Program-made: the position numbers and the translations under genes
The notes under the pieces: generated by a model
Told to the model about the DNA's origin: nothing
The model's database searches: none
The model's input: the letters and a program-made list of their open reading frames with translations, nothing else
Assembly (NCBI RefSeq): GCF_002914525.1
Contig: NZ_LODW01000082.1
Coordinates: forward strand, 124,001 to 188,000
From: Rhizobium hidalgonense
Lineage (GTDB): Bacteria; Pseudomonadota; Alphaproteobacteria; Rhizobiales; Rhizobiaceae
DNA: 64,000 nucleotides
Reading direction: 5' to 3'
In this document: positions 18,180 to 25,997 of the stretch, in pieces
How the letters are laid out: the number at the start of each line of letters is the position of its first letter
How positions within the stretch are numbered: position 1 is the stretch's first letter

Positions 18180-19031
18180 TTATTTCTGTTCGAGGAAGGC
18201 CTTGAACTTGTCGGCATAGTCCTCGTGCCAGCGTGACAGCGGCGGGCGATTCTCGATGATGTCGCCAGCAGCCCAGGCCATGCGGCGCTCGTCGACCGGG
18301 CGGGCCACGTCATTGTCGGGGCACAGGATATAGAAATCGCCGCGCTTGAGGCTCTCGACCATGAAATCCACAGTCTGCTCCGGCGTCCAGGCGCCGGCCG
18401 GCTTTTCCGCGCGGTCGCCCTTGGTGAGGCCGGTGAAGACGAAGCCGGGGATCAGAAGATGCGCGGAGATTTTCGCGCCTTCGATGTTGCGAAGCTCGTG
18501 CTCGAGCGCTTCGGTAAAGACCTTCACCCCGGCCTTTGAGATATTGTAGGCGGGATTACCGGGCGGCGTGGTGATACCCTGCTTCGAGCCGGTGTTGATG
18601 ATCAGCCCAGGCTCGCCATGCGACAGCATCTTCGGGCCGAAGGTGCGCGTACCATTGATCACCCCCATCAGGTTGACGGCGAAGATATGGTCCCAATTCG
18701 CCTGCGGGCTGAAGATCGAGGTTTCCGGGCCGATGCCGGCATTGTTCATTAGCACATGGACGCGGCCGAAACGCTGGAGCACGGCGCGTTCGAGCGCCTC
18801 GAGGGAGTCCCGGCTGGCGACGTCGGTCTCGACCGCCATCACCTCTTCCTCGCCGGCAATGGCCTTGAGTTCGTCTGCGGCGCCCGCCAGCCGGTCGCCG
18901 CCGAGATCGGCGATGACCACGCTCATGCCGGCCTTGGCAAAGTGTCTTGCGGCAGCCAGGCCGATGCCGGACGCGCCGCCGGTGACGACTGCAACATTGG
19001 ATTTCTTGAAAATGTCTTGAATATTCGTCAC
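18180..19031 (-). CDS. Short-chain dehydrogenase/reductase
   Basis: A 283-residue Rossmann-fold oxidoreductase: nucleotide motif VVTGGASGIGLAAARHF, structural NNAGIGPE, and catalytic YNISKAG (YxxxK). The acidic residue in IADLGGDRLAG suggests NAD rather than NADP. Residues near the end (YILCPDNDVARP) are typical of a subgroup without defined substrate. The start is a GTG at 19031 behind GAGGAGGGG; the open frame upstream has no family similarity. It is divergent from argG. Confidence 0.9.
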   Translation of the reverse strand: MTNIQDIFKKSNVAVVTGGASGIGLAAARHFAKAGMSVVIADLGGDRLAGAADELKAIAGEEEVMAVETDVASRDSLEALERAVLQRFGRVHVLMNNAGIGPETSIFSPQANWDHIFAVNLMGVINGTRTFGPKMLSHGEPGLIINTGSKQGITTPPGNPAYNISKAGVKVFTEALEHELRNIEGAKISAHLLIPGFVFTGLTKGDRAEKPAGAWTPEQTVDFMVESLKRGDFYILCPDNDVARPVDERRMAWAAGDIIENRPPLSRWHEDYADKFKAFLEQK

Positions 19032-19206
19032 GGGGAGCCCCTCCTCGGTCGTTGCTCTGACGTTGGCGAATATGGGCTCCGCTTTCGCGCTGTCAACGCT
19101 ATCGCGCCGGCGGTGCCGCACTTGCCCTTGCGTCACGCGTCAATCTCGCTAAAAGTGCCGCGATACCGGGTTTTCGCCGGCCTTTTATGCAACGGACCTC
19201 ATCATC

Positions 19207-20430
19207 ATGGCATCATATAAAGACGTGAAGAAAGTCGTGCTCGCCTATTCCGGCGGCCTCGACACCTCGATCATCCTGAAGTGGCTGCAGACCGAGCTCG
19301 GCGCCGAAGTCGTCACCTTCACCGCCGATCTCGGCCAGGGCGAAGAGCTGGAGCCGGCGCGCAAGAAGGCCGAGATGCTCGGCATCAAGGAGATCTATAT
19401 CGAGGACGTGCGCGAGGAATTTGTGCGCGATTTCGTTTTTCCGATGTTCCGCGCCAATGCCGTCTATGAGGGTGTCTATCTGCTCGGCACCTCGATCGCC
19501 CGGCCGCTGATTTCCAAGCATCTGATCGATATCGCCCGCAAGACGGGCGCCGATGCGATCGCCCATGGCGCGACCGGCAAGGGCAACGACCAGGTTCGTT
19601 TCGAATTGTCCGCCTATGCTTTGAACCCCGACATCAAGATCATCGCGCCGTGGCGCGACTGGGCGTTCAAGAGCCGCACCGACCTGCTCGCCTTTGCCGA
19701 ACAGCACCAGATCCCGGTTGCCAAGGACAAGAAGGGCGAGGCGCCGTTCTCCGTCGACGCCAACCTTCTGCATTCTTCTTCCGAGGGCAAGGTTCTCGAG
19801 GACCCTGCTCAGGAGGCGCCGGAATATGTGCATATGCGCACGATCTCGCCTGAGGCTGCGCCCGACAAGGCGACGGTGATCAAGGTCGGCTTCCGCAAGG
19901 GCGACGCCGTCTCGATCAACGGTGTCGAGATGTCGCCGGCGACGCTGCTCGCGACCCTCAACAATTACGGACGCGATAACGGCATCGGCCGTCTCGACCT
20001 CGTCGAGAACCGTTTCGTCGGCATGAAGTCGCGCGGCGTCTACGAGACGCCCGGCGGCACGATCCTGCTTTCGGCGCACCGCGCCATCGAATCGATCACG
20101 CTCGACCGGGGTGCGGCCCATCTCAAGGACGAGATCATGCCGCGTTACGCCGAGCTGATCTATTACGGCTTCTGGTTCTCGCCGGAGCGCGAGATGCTGC
20201 AGGCGCTGATCGACAAGAGCCAGGAGCATGTCGAAGGCGAAGTGACGCTGAAGCTCTACAAGGGCAATGTCATGGTCATCGGCCGTGAAAGCGAAAAGTC
20301 GCTCTATTCCGACAAGCTCGTCACCTTCGAGGACGACCAGGGTGCCTACGACCAGAAGGATGCGGCCGGCTTCATCAAGCTCAATGCGCTGCGCCTGCGC
20401 ACGCTCGGCAAGCGCAACCTCGTCAAGTAA
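19207..20430 (+). CDS. argG: Argininosuccinate synthase
   Basis: Joins citrulline and aspartate using ATP in arginine biosynthesis. The 407-residue protein has the PP-loop [12 protein letters not shown], the [17 protein letters not shown] helix, [14 protein letters not shown] for citrulline and aspartate binding, and [11 protein letters not shown]. Length and motifs fit the family fully. It is monocistronic with a strong terminator. Confidence 0.98.
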   Translation: MASYKDVKKVVLAYSGGLDTSIILKWLQTELGAEVVTFTADLGQGEELEPARKKAEMLGIKEIYIEDVREEFVRDFVFPMFRANAVYEGVYLLGTSIARPLISKHLIDIARKTGADAIAHGATGKGNDQVRFELSAYALNPDIKIIAPWRDWAFKSRTDLLAFAEQHQIPVAKDKKGEAPFSVDANLLHSSSEGKVLEDPAQEAPEYVHMRTISPEAAPDKATVIKVGFRKGDAVSINGVEMSPATLLATLNNYGRDNGIGRLDLVENRFVGMKSRGVYETPGGTILLSAHRAIESITLDRGAAHLKDEIMPRYAELIYYGFWFSPEREMLQALIDKSQEHVEGEVTLKLYKGNVMVIGRESEKSLYSDKLVTFEDDQGAYDQKDAAGFIKLNALRLRTLGKRNLVK

Positions 20431-20457
20431 TCACGCTTCGCTTTTCGAGTTGAATAG

Positions 20458-20493
20458 GAGCCCGCCGGCATTGCCGCGCGGGCTCTTTTTTTG
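20458..20493 (+). terminator. Terminator of argG
   Basis: GAGCCCGC (20458-20465) pairs with GCGGGCTC (20478-20485), followed by seven Ts. It is 27 bases beyond the argG stop and just before the end of the convergent PurA-like gene. Confidence 0.88.
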
Positions 20494-20500
20494 CCGTGGC

Positions 20501-21712
20501 TCACGCGGCGGCTGCATCCATACGCAGCCTGACATCGCCGCGACGCGGTCCCCAGCTTTCGGCCCAGAGCGGCAGGCCGGCAAGATCGGCTATCTCGGAC
20601 GCCGCTTCGGCAGGATCAAGCCGGATGGCCTCGCCGTGATCCGTGATGGCAAACCCATCTTCGGCCTGATCTAGACAGGTGACGGCCAGTCCGCCTCTGA
20701 TTGTTATGCCGCCGCGATCCAACGTCAGATCGCGGGCAATGGCCTGGCGCAACGTGTCGAGATCGAGCGGAGCGAGCCGCAGAGTACCTTGCCACTCGTT
20801 CGGTGCGTTGGTGGGGTCGACGATATTGATGCCTGATAGTGCGGGAACTTCCCCCTTGAGGGGACCTGCGCCGTGCCGGGTGGTGTAGCAGCGCGTCGCA
20901 TATGTCGCGGCCAGCTCTGTGATGCCGGCCTCGACTGAGATCGCGAGCATGTTCGCGAGCCCGGTATTCGAACGGGTGACGTGGGGAAACACGCCGCGGT
21001 CCTGATCAAGCTCCAGACCCTGTGCCGCTTCGAAGATGACAGGGCCGCGTTCGCACAGCCGCCGGTCGGGCCAGAGCGCGGCGCGGTCGAGATAGGCGGC
21101 GCAATCGGCTTCGAAGCGGGCGGTGGTGATGTCGTCAGCCAGTGCGGCGGCCAGTTCCGCGGGCAGGGCGGTGATGCCGAGCGCGGCCAGCCGGACGGGC
21201 ACCCAGGCATCGCGAATGGAAACAAGCCGGGCATGCAGATCGGGGCGAAACAGATCCTTCGTCGAGAGAGCGAATTCCGGGCGCAGATTGCGCTCGATGG
21301 TCTCGCCGAAGCCGAGGCCGCAACTGCCGTGACGGGCAGTGCCGCGCGCCAGCTCCAAGGCCTGGTTGATGATGACGTCGAAGGGTGTGGTGACCGGGGC
21401 ACGCGGGTCGCTGCTGATCTCGGGCTCCACACCCAGCTGGCCGAGGGCGGTCAATTCATCGAGCAGCAGCATCGGATGGGCGACGAAGAAGCGGCTGAAA
21501 TGGGTGGCAGCGCCGGCAAAGCTGCCCGCGCCAATGTGGTGAAAGACATGGCGCACCCCGGCGGGATCGACCACGGTATGGCCGGCCTGAGCACCGCCAT
21601 TGCTGCGAACCACCACGGCTCCCGGCGTGGCTGCAGCGAGCCGATCGACCATCAGCCCCTTGCCTTCGTCGCCATAAAGCGCGCCGATCACGGCTTGTGC
21701 CTGGGTGCTCAT
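20501..21712 (-). CDS. Adenylosuccinate synthetase-like (PurA/PurZ superfamily) protein
   Basis: A 403-residue relative of PurA, the GTP-dependent enzyme joining IMP and aspartate. Visible are the P-loop GALYGDEGKG with the catalytic Asp, and SNGGAQAGHTV with the catalytic His. GSCGLGFGETIERN and FEAAQGLELDQDRG match the PurA segments around the IMP-binding Thr and Gln. The usual TTGRxRR aspartate/IMP loop is absent; the region reads TRCYTTRHGAGPLKGE, and the end is WAESWGPRRGDVRLR. That suggests an altered substrate, as in divergent PurA or phage PurZ enzymes. The gene sits downstream of a vWA gene in a probable operon, behind GAGGAG. It is unlikely to be the housekeeping purA. Confidence 0.82.
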   Translation of the reverse strand: MSTQAQAVIGALYGDEGKGLMVDRLAAATPGAVVVRSNGGAQAGHTVVDPAGVRHVFHHIGAGSFAGAATHFSRFFVAHPMLLLDELTALGQLGVEPEISSDPRAPVTTPFDVIINQALELARGTARHGSCGLGFGETIERNLRPEFALSTKDLFRPDLHARLVSIRDAWVPVRLAALGITALPAELAAALADDITTARFEADCAAYLDRAALWPDRRLCERGPVIFEAAQGLELDQDRGVFPHVTRSNTGLANMLAISVEAGITELAATYATRCYTTRHGAGPLKGEVPALSGINIVDPTNAPNEWQGTLRLAPLDLDTLRQAIARDLTLDRGGITIRGGLAVTCLDQAEDGFAITDHGEAIRLDPAEAASEIADLAGLPLWAESWGPRRGDVRLRMDAAAA

Positions 21713-21774
21713 GTTCTGCTCCTCAAAATGGGTCCCGGAGGGCGCCGGGGCTTTTGTACTGGAAGATATGGGCA

Positions 21775-21811
21775 GAGCGGTTCAGCTCTTTATGGCAGCT
21801 CAGAACCGCTC
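21775..21811. repeat. Inverted repeat between PurA-like and vWA genes
   Basis: GAGCGGTTC (21775-21783) and GAACCGCTC (21803-21811) form a perfect 9-bp stem. The half-site also appears at 51778-51788 after another gene, so this is probably a dispersed rhizobial repeat rather than a locus-specific site. Confidence 0.55.
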
Positions 21812-21860
21812 CAACCTTTGGTTTTAAATAACCGGGGAAAGCGCGCAGCACTGTCCTGGA

Positions 21861-21990
21861 TTAGAAGAACGGCAGCAGGTGCCGCTTCGGGCGTTCGCCG
21901 ATGGCTTTGGCGACGACTGCAGCCGCCGAACCCGGCCAACTGGCGGCTACGTCGTCGGCGTCACGACCCTCGGTGATTTCGATGATTGAA
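21861..21990 (-). other. Out-of-frame 3' coding extension of the vWA gene
   Basis: In another minus-strand frame, overlapping the vWA 3' end, the sequence reads SIIEITEGRDADDVA, then ASWPG, AAAVVAKAIGERP and HLLPFF before a TAA at 21861-21863. It looks like a true protein C-terminus and continues where the vWA frame turns into low-quality SSKSPRVVTPTT. One base lost, or two gained, near 21985-21995 would explain it. Confidence 0.65.
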
Positions 21991-22762
21991 CCACCAGCTC
22001 GGCAATGCGCCTGTGATCATCGAGCACGAAGGTGCGACCGGGCAGCAGCGGCTGCCAGCTTTCGAGCACCCGGCCGAGCCTCCTGGCCGCATAGCCCTCG
22101 CGGATGACGATGTGGAAGACCTCATAGGATCTTTGCGCCATCGCCAGGCATTCCCGGGCGCTCAGACCGCGCGGCGGTGCGATGCCGAAGATGCGGGCAA
22201 TCTGAGGGGCGGTCAGGCCATTGTGAACCGGCTCGTCGCCGATGGTGAAGAGATAGCCCTTGCGGCCGCGTCTTTCGAAGGCATCGGTCGAGGTTTTGAG
22301 CGCTGCCAGAAGGTGGGCGGCGCTGTAGCTCTCGCCGTCATTGCCACCGCCATTGCCTTCCAGCCACAAGGCGCGGATCTGGCTGGCAAGCGAGATGTCG
22401 GCCTCGAACTGGGTAGCCTGCAACGGTGCCACATCAGTATCCGCATCTCCGACCGCCGCCACCATGATATGCGGATCGGATACCGGACGGCGGTCGTAGA
22501 TCTCCGATGTCAGGGTGATGAGCCCGCCACGCATCAGTTCGTGGGCGATCATGCCCATCGAGCCGGTCACATCCGAGGCCAGAATAATCGGGGTCGATTG
22601 TGGATTGTAGGGGCTGTCGCGGCTCTCGCGGGTGGAAAAGCGCGCCGGGTCCAACTGCGGATCGATGCCGGTGGCCCCGAATACTTCCGACCGGCTGCGG
22701 CCATCCACATGGCGTGCATTGTAGGCCGCCCAGTCGGTTGTGCTGAAACGTCCCATACCCAT
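21947..22762 (-). CDS. vWA-domain protein, MIDAS present, 3' end probably frameshifted
   Basis: A 271-residue protein as read. After an N-terminal segment (TTDWAAYNARHVDG) comes a von Willebrand A fold: IILASDVTGSMG gives a DxTxS MIDAS, and GNGGGNDGESYSAA and YLFTIGDEP follow. No signal peptide or membrane segment, so cytoplasmic. vWA proteins bind metal-dependent protein partners, often AAA ATPases or stress modules. ATG at 22762 is behind a perfect AGGAG and a good promoter. The PurA-like gene lies downstream. The C-terminus is suspect (see the extension at 21861-21990). Confidence 0.82.
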   Translation of the reverse strand: MGMGRFSTTDWAAYNARHVDGRSRSEVFGATGIDPQLDPARFSTRESRDSPYNPQSTPIILASDVTGSMGMIAHELMRGGLITLTSEIYDRRPVSDPHIMVAAVGDADTDVAPLQATQFEADISLASQIRALWLEGNGGGNDGESYSAAHLLAALKTSTDAFERRGRKGYLFTIGDEPVHNGLTAPQIARIFGIAPPRGLSARECLAMAQRSYEVFHIVIREGYAARRLGRVLESWQPLLPGRTFVLDDHRRIAELVVQSSKSPRVVTPTT

Positions 22763-22831
22763 GGTTTCACTCCTTTGCTGTTGCCTTGGCGATCAGGCTC
22801 AGGCGTTTGCCTACTGCCCTTCGTCATCACC

Positions 22832-22860
22832 TATATAGACTTGCAAAGTGCATGTTGCAA
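22832..22860 (-). promoter_or_regulatory. Promoter of the vWA / PurA-like operon
   Basis: On the minus strand TTGCAA (22860-22855) and TATATA (22837-22832) stand exactly 17 bases apart, close to a sigma-70 consensus. Transcription would start near 22825, about 63 bases before the vWA ATG. The -35 box coincides with the middle one of three TTGCAA repeats. Confidence 0.65.
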
Positions 22861-22879
22861 GTTGCTATTTGCAAATTGT
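22838..22879. promoter_or_regulatory. Three TTGCAA iterons at 14-bp spacing (putative operator)
   Basis: TTGCAA occurs at 22841, 22855 and 22869, each step exactly 14 bp; the units share further bases (T-G-C/T after the core). The third is a perfect 10-bp palindrome ATTTGCAAAT. They cover the spacer and -35 region of the vWA promoter, as expected for repressor sites. The divergent Nudix/winged-helix gene is the natural candidate for the binding protein. Confidence 0.6.
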
Positions 22880-22938
22880 CATTTTTTCCGATGGCGCGTA
22901 TGAGAGCCGGAGAACGCGAAAGCGCGTTGTGTCGCCAA

Positions 22939-22963
22939 CCCGGAATCGCTGCACATTTCCGGG
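22939..22963. repeat. Decayed copy of the rhizobial GCTGCACA repeat
   Basis: CCCGGAATCGCTGCACATTTCCGGG is a partial copy of the elements at 13009 and 18123. It lies in the 5' untranslated region of the Nudix-type regulator. Confidence 0.55.
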
Positions 22964-22981
22964 TGTGCATTAACCAGGAAG

Positions 22982-23656
22982 ATGCTGATGGCAGAGGCTG
23001 AATTCGCACGGCCGATCGTGACGGTCGACATCGTCCTGCTGACGCTGCACGAAGGACGATTGTGCACCGCGCTGCTGCCTCGGTCCGCCGAGCCGTTTGC
23101 CGGCGTTCCGGCGCTGATCGGCGGCTATCTGCACATCGATGAGGACGCCGATGCCGAGGCGGCGGTGCGGCGTATCCTCAGCGTCAAGGCGGGGCTCGGC
23201 GGCATATTCTTCGAACAACTCGCAACCTTCGCTTCGGCGCGGCGCGACCCCCGCGACTGGTCGGTATCGATTGCGTATTTTGCGCTGGTCCCACAGGGAG
23301 CCTTGGAGGGCGGCACAAGTCCTCTGGAATTGCGGCCGGCCGAGGCCGCCGGCAAACTGCCTTTCGACCACAATGAGATCCTCAAAGCGGCGCTGGAGCG
23401 GTTGCGCGGCAAGGGCGCCTATTCGACCATTCCGGCAAGGCTGCTTCCCGAGATCTTCACAATGTCCGAACTTCAGGCCATCTATGAAACGGTGATGGGC
23501 GAGCGACTGGACCAGAGCGCCTTTCGCCGCAAGATCAACGATCTTGAGCTGCTCGAAGTCGTCGAGGGCGAAAAACGGCAGACCGAGCGGGCCCGGCGAC
23601 CGACGACGCTCTATCGGCTGAAGACGCCGGTGGCTGTGTTCGATCGGCGAATTTGA
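22982..23656 (+). CDS. NrtR-like regulator: degenerate Nudix domain plus winged helix
   Basis: A 224-residue protein with an N-terminal Nudix fold (PIVTVDIVLLTL; FAGVPALIGGYL) and a C-terminal winged-helix-like region (IFTMSELQAIYETVMGERLDQSAFRRKI, ending RRPTTLYRL), the NrtR arrangement. The Nudix box is broken: where REUxEExGU is expected it reads RILSVKAGL, so all catalytic glutamates are gone. It is thus likely a nucleotide or ADP-ribose-type ligand sensor, not a hydrolase. It is divergent from the vWA gene across three TTGCAA boxes. ATG at 22988 behind AGGA is an equally good start. Confidence 0.82.
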   Translation: MLMAEAEFARPIVTVDIVLLTLHEGRLCTALLPRSAEPFAGVPALIGGYLHIDEDADAEAAVRRILSVKAGLGGIFFEQLATFASARRDPRDWSVSIAYFALVPQGALEGGTSPLELRPAEAAGKLPFDHNEILKAALERLRGKGAYSTIPARLLPEIFTMSELQAIYETVMGERLDQSAFRRKINDLELLEVVEGEKRQTERARRPTTLYRLKTPVAVFDRRI

Positions 23657-23700
23657 GCGACCAGAAGGACGCGCCTCTTCCTGGCTCTGCATTCGGCAGA

Positions 23701-24678
23701 TCATTCGTGCGCAAGCAATGTCTTTCCCGATGCAAATTGGCGATCATAGAAAATCCGCACTGACAGAACGACGCCGGCGATCAGGACAACCACGCCAGCG
23801 ACTTCGATCGGGGTTGGCCAACGAGCATGCACGACAAGTCCCCCAATGACACCGAAGGCTGTTTCCGAAACGATCAGTTGCGCCGCCAGGGCGACGGGCA
23901 GGCTCCGTGACGCAATGTTCCAGGCCCAGACGCCGCCTACGGTTGCCAGCAGCGCGAACGATGCACCCCAGATATACAGGTTGCCGGCGGCACTCCAGCC
24001 GAACCCCAATGCTGGAAGCTGGAAGAGGCCGATCTCGGCACCGACGGGATAGAAGGCCAGCATCAAGACACCACCTCCGACCAATATCAGCGCCGACCAC
24101 ACACTGGAGGGCATGTCTGGTCGGGCGGCGAGTGCAGCCTGATTGGCGAGCGCGAACGAGACCCAAAGCCCCACGGCAGCAAGCGCTAGCGGCACGCCAA
24201 CCCACAATGATTCGACGGAGCTCAATCCTTCAACCGTGAATGCCGTGCCATTGACGAGAACAAGGCCGACCAGCACCAGCGCCAAAGGCATCATCAGGGA
24301 TCGCCACGGCAATGATCCCTGACGCTGGTTGCCAATGACCATCAATACGATCGGTACCAGACCGAGAAAGGCCGGAGCGATTACCGGGCCGGCAAAGACG
24401 GCCGCTCCGGTCACCGTCAGGAAGTAGCCGACATATCCGACGAAGGCGAGCCAGATGGCCTGCAAACAGTTCCGAAGCGTGACGTGGCGCATTACACGCT
24501 TCTCCGAAAACAGAATGTAGAACCCCACCAGACCCGAGACAACATGACGGATGAGGGCAAAATCAAAGGTGGAATAGTCACCGATGATGAAGGGCACAAC
24601 AAAGTTGAGCGAAAAGGCAAAGGCCGCAAAGAGAGCGGCTGACACGCCAACATGGAAGAGTCTGTCCATAATGTTCAC
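23701..24678 (-). CDS. DMT-superfamily (EamA-like) transporter
   Basis: A 325-residue membrane protein with about ten hydrophobic segments in two halves, the EamA arrangement. The first half has FAFSLNFVVPFIIGDYSTFDFALIRHVVSG; the second ends VIGGLVVHARWPTPIEVAGVVVLIAGVVLSV. These proteins export metabolites or amino acids; the substrate is unknown. It is divergent from a LysR regulator and so probably under its control. Confidence 0.85.
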   Translation of the reverse strand: MNIMDRLFHVGVSAALFAAFAFSLNFVVPFIIGDYSTFDFALIRHVVSGLVGFYILFSEKRVMRHVTLRNCLQAIWLAFVGYVGYFLTVTGAAVFAGPVIAPAFLGLVPIVLMVIGNQRQGSLPWRSLMMPLALVLVGLVLVNGTAFTVEGLSSVESLWVGVPLALAAVGLWVSFALANQAALAARPDMPSSVWSALILVGGGVLMLAFYPVGAEIGLFQLPALGFGWSAAGNLYIWGASFALLATVGGVWAWNIASRSLPVALAAQLIVSETAFGVIGGLVVHARWPTPIEVAGVVVLIAGVVLSVRIFYDRQFASGKTLLAHE

Positions 24679-25053
24679 CCTCTTGAAGTTGCGTCGCTGA
24701 GCCTTGACTCCGGTGACGCCGACAGTCGGTTCGCTATCAAGGGAAACCCTTGATCGAATGGGCGAAAGTTACTTGCCGAAAGCCCTGACCGGTAGCCAGC
24801 GAAAATGAGAACCACCCTCTCGACGCTCATCCAGGCAATCGCCAATCAGTTCTGCTCCGAAGCCGAGTTGAACGGCAGGAGGCCTATCCGGCGCGATGAT
24901 GGTGCAATGCCCCGACCATTGCTCCCCGCTTCTCGAGCGTCGCCTGCAGCGATGTGGCCGCGACACTTCTGGGGCAACCGCGCTGTGCCGCCTATTCACC
25001 GGAAGCGATTCCTCATATCCTCAAATATCAAGGCTTCTAATTGTCGGGGCGTT
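24679..25053. other. Divergent region between DMT exporter and LysR gene
   Basis: 375 bp with no supportable gene. It contains the perfect palindrome at 24736-24754, close to the exporter start. Frames are open on both strands near 24800-25000 but neither shows a recognisable protein. Confidence 0.45.
24736..24754. promoter_or_regulatory. Palindrome ATCAAGGG-AAA-CCCTTGAT, possible operator
   Basis: Two perfect 8-bp arms with a 3-bp centre, 58 bases upstream of the exporter start. The size fits a dimeric regulator site; the divergent LysR protein is the obvious candidate, though classic LysR sites have a T-N11-A shape. Confidence 0.45.
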
Positions 25054-25959
25054 ATGGATCGGCTTGATGCAATGCGGGTTCTGCTTGCCGTAGTTGACGC
25101 CGGGAGCTTGTCGGCGGGCAGCCGGAAGCTGAACGCACCGCTGCCGAGCGTCAGCCGCAAGGTTGCCGATCTGGAGCGATATTTCGGCACAAACCTTATC
25201 ATCCGAACAAGCCGCAACCTGCAACTCACCGATGCCGGTCGCGACTATGTCGACGCGGCGCGCAAGATTATTGCCGATCTGGAGGAGGTCGAACGCAGGG
25301 CGTCAGGTGAGTATCAGACGCCGCGGGGATTGCTGACCGTCACGATGCCGATCGAGTTTGGCCACCGGTATGTCCTGCCGATTGCACTCGACTTCATGGA
25401 CAAGCATCCGGAGGTGATATTGAACGTGCTTTCACTCGACCGCTCTGTCCATCTCGTCAATGAACAGGTCGATGTCGCCATCCGGCTTGGTGATTTGGTC
25501 GACAGTTCGCTCCACGCCGTCAAGGCCGGCGAGTTTCGTCTGTTGACCTGCGCGAGCCCGGCCTATCTGGAACGGCATGGCGTTCCCCAACATCCCACCG
25601 AGCTTATCAATCACGATGGGATCATGTTCCACAACCGGTCGTTCTTTTGGAGTTTCGAGATCGACGGGAAGTCCGTCGAACTGTTGCCCCAGAGCCGGAT
25701 CGAGGTGAACACGGCCGCCAGTTGCGTCGCCGCCGCGCTCAATGGAGCCGGCGTCGCCCGGCTCTTCGACTATCAAGTTCCGGAGGAAGTGTCCTCGGGC
25801 GCGCTCGTGCAGATTTTGAAGGACTATGGCGGCGAGTCCAAGCCGATCAACATCGTCTATTCGCGTCAGGGCTTACTCGCCCTCAAGGTGCGTGCCTTCG
25901 TCGATTGGGCGCTGCCCCGGCTTCGCGCGGCTTGCAGCAACTATGGCGATATGCCGTAG
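25054..25959 (+). CDS. LysR-family transcriptional regulator
   Basis: A 301-residue regulator. The N-terminal helix-turn-helix is MRVLLAVVDAGSLSAGSRKLNAPLPSVSRKVADLERYFG, followed by the linker and an effector-binding domain (DVAIRLGDLVDSSL, NTAASCVAAALNGAGVARLFDYQV). The start at 25054 follows family length; the frame is open 83 codons more upstream without similarity. It resembles the group that regulates divergent exporters or oxidoreductases; here the DMT exporter is the neighbour. Confidence 0.92.
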   Translation: MDRLDAMRVLLAVVDAGSLSAGSRKLNAPLPSVSRKVADLERYFGTNLIIRTSRNLQLTDAGRDYVDAARKIIADLEEVERRASGEYQTPRGLLTVTMPIEFGHRYVLPIALDFMDKHPEVILNVLSLDRSVHLVNEQVDVAIRLGDLVDSSLHAVKAGEFRLLTCASPAYLERHGVPQHPTELINHDGIMFHNRSFFWSFEIDGKSVELLPQSRIEVNTAASCVAAALNGAGVARLFDYQVPEEVSSGALVQILKDYGGESKPINIVYSRQGLLALKVRAFVDWALPRLRAACSNYGDMP

Positions 25960-25997
25960 TCGCCCATCATTGTCATCTCGGTGGCTCCTCTTTCGCC

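Noticed and set aside
20501-21712. Housekeeping purA
   Set aside because: The aspartate/IMP loop is missing and the neighbours are a vWA gene and a regulator, not purine genes; a second, normal purA is expected elsewhere.
22838-22879. CRISPR array or replication iterons
   Set aside because: Only three units of 14 bp with no spacers and no replication gene; the match to a promoter makes an operator more likely.
24769-24999. 76-codon minus-strand frame between exporter and LysR gene
   Set aside because: The end has a protein-like look but no start, context or family supports it; kept only as part of the control region.
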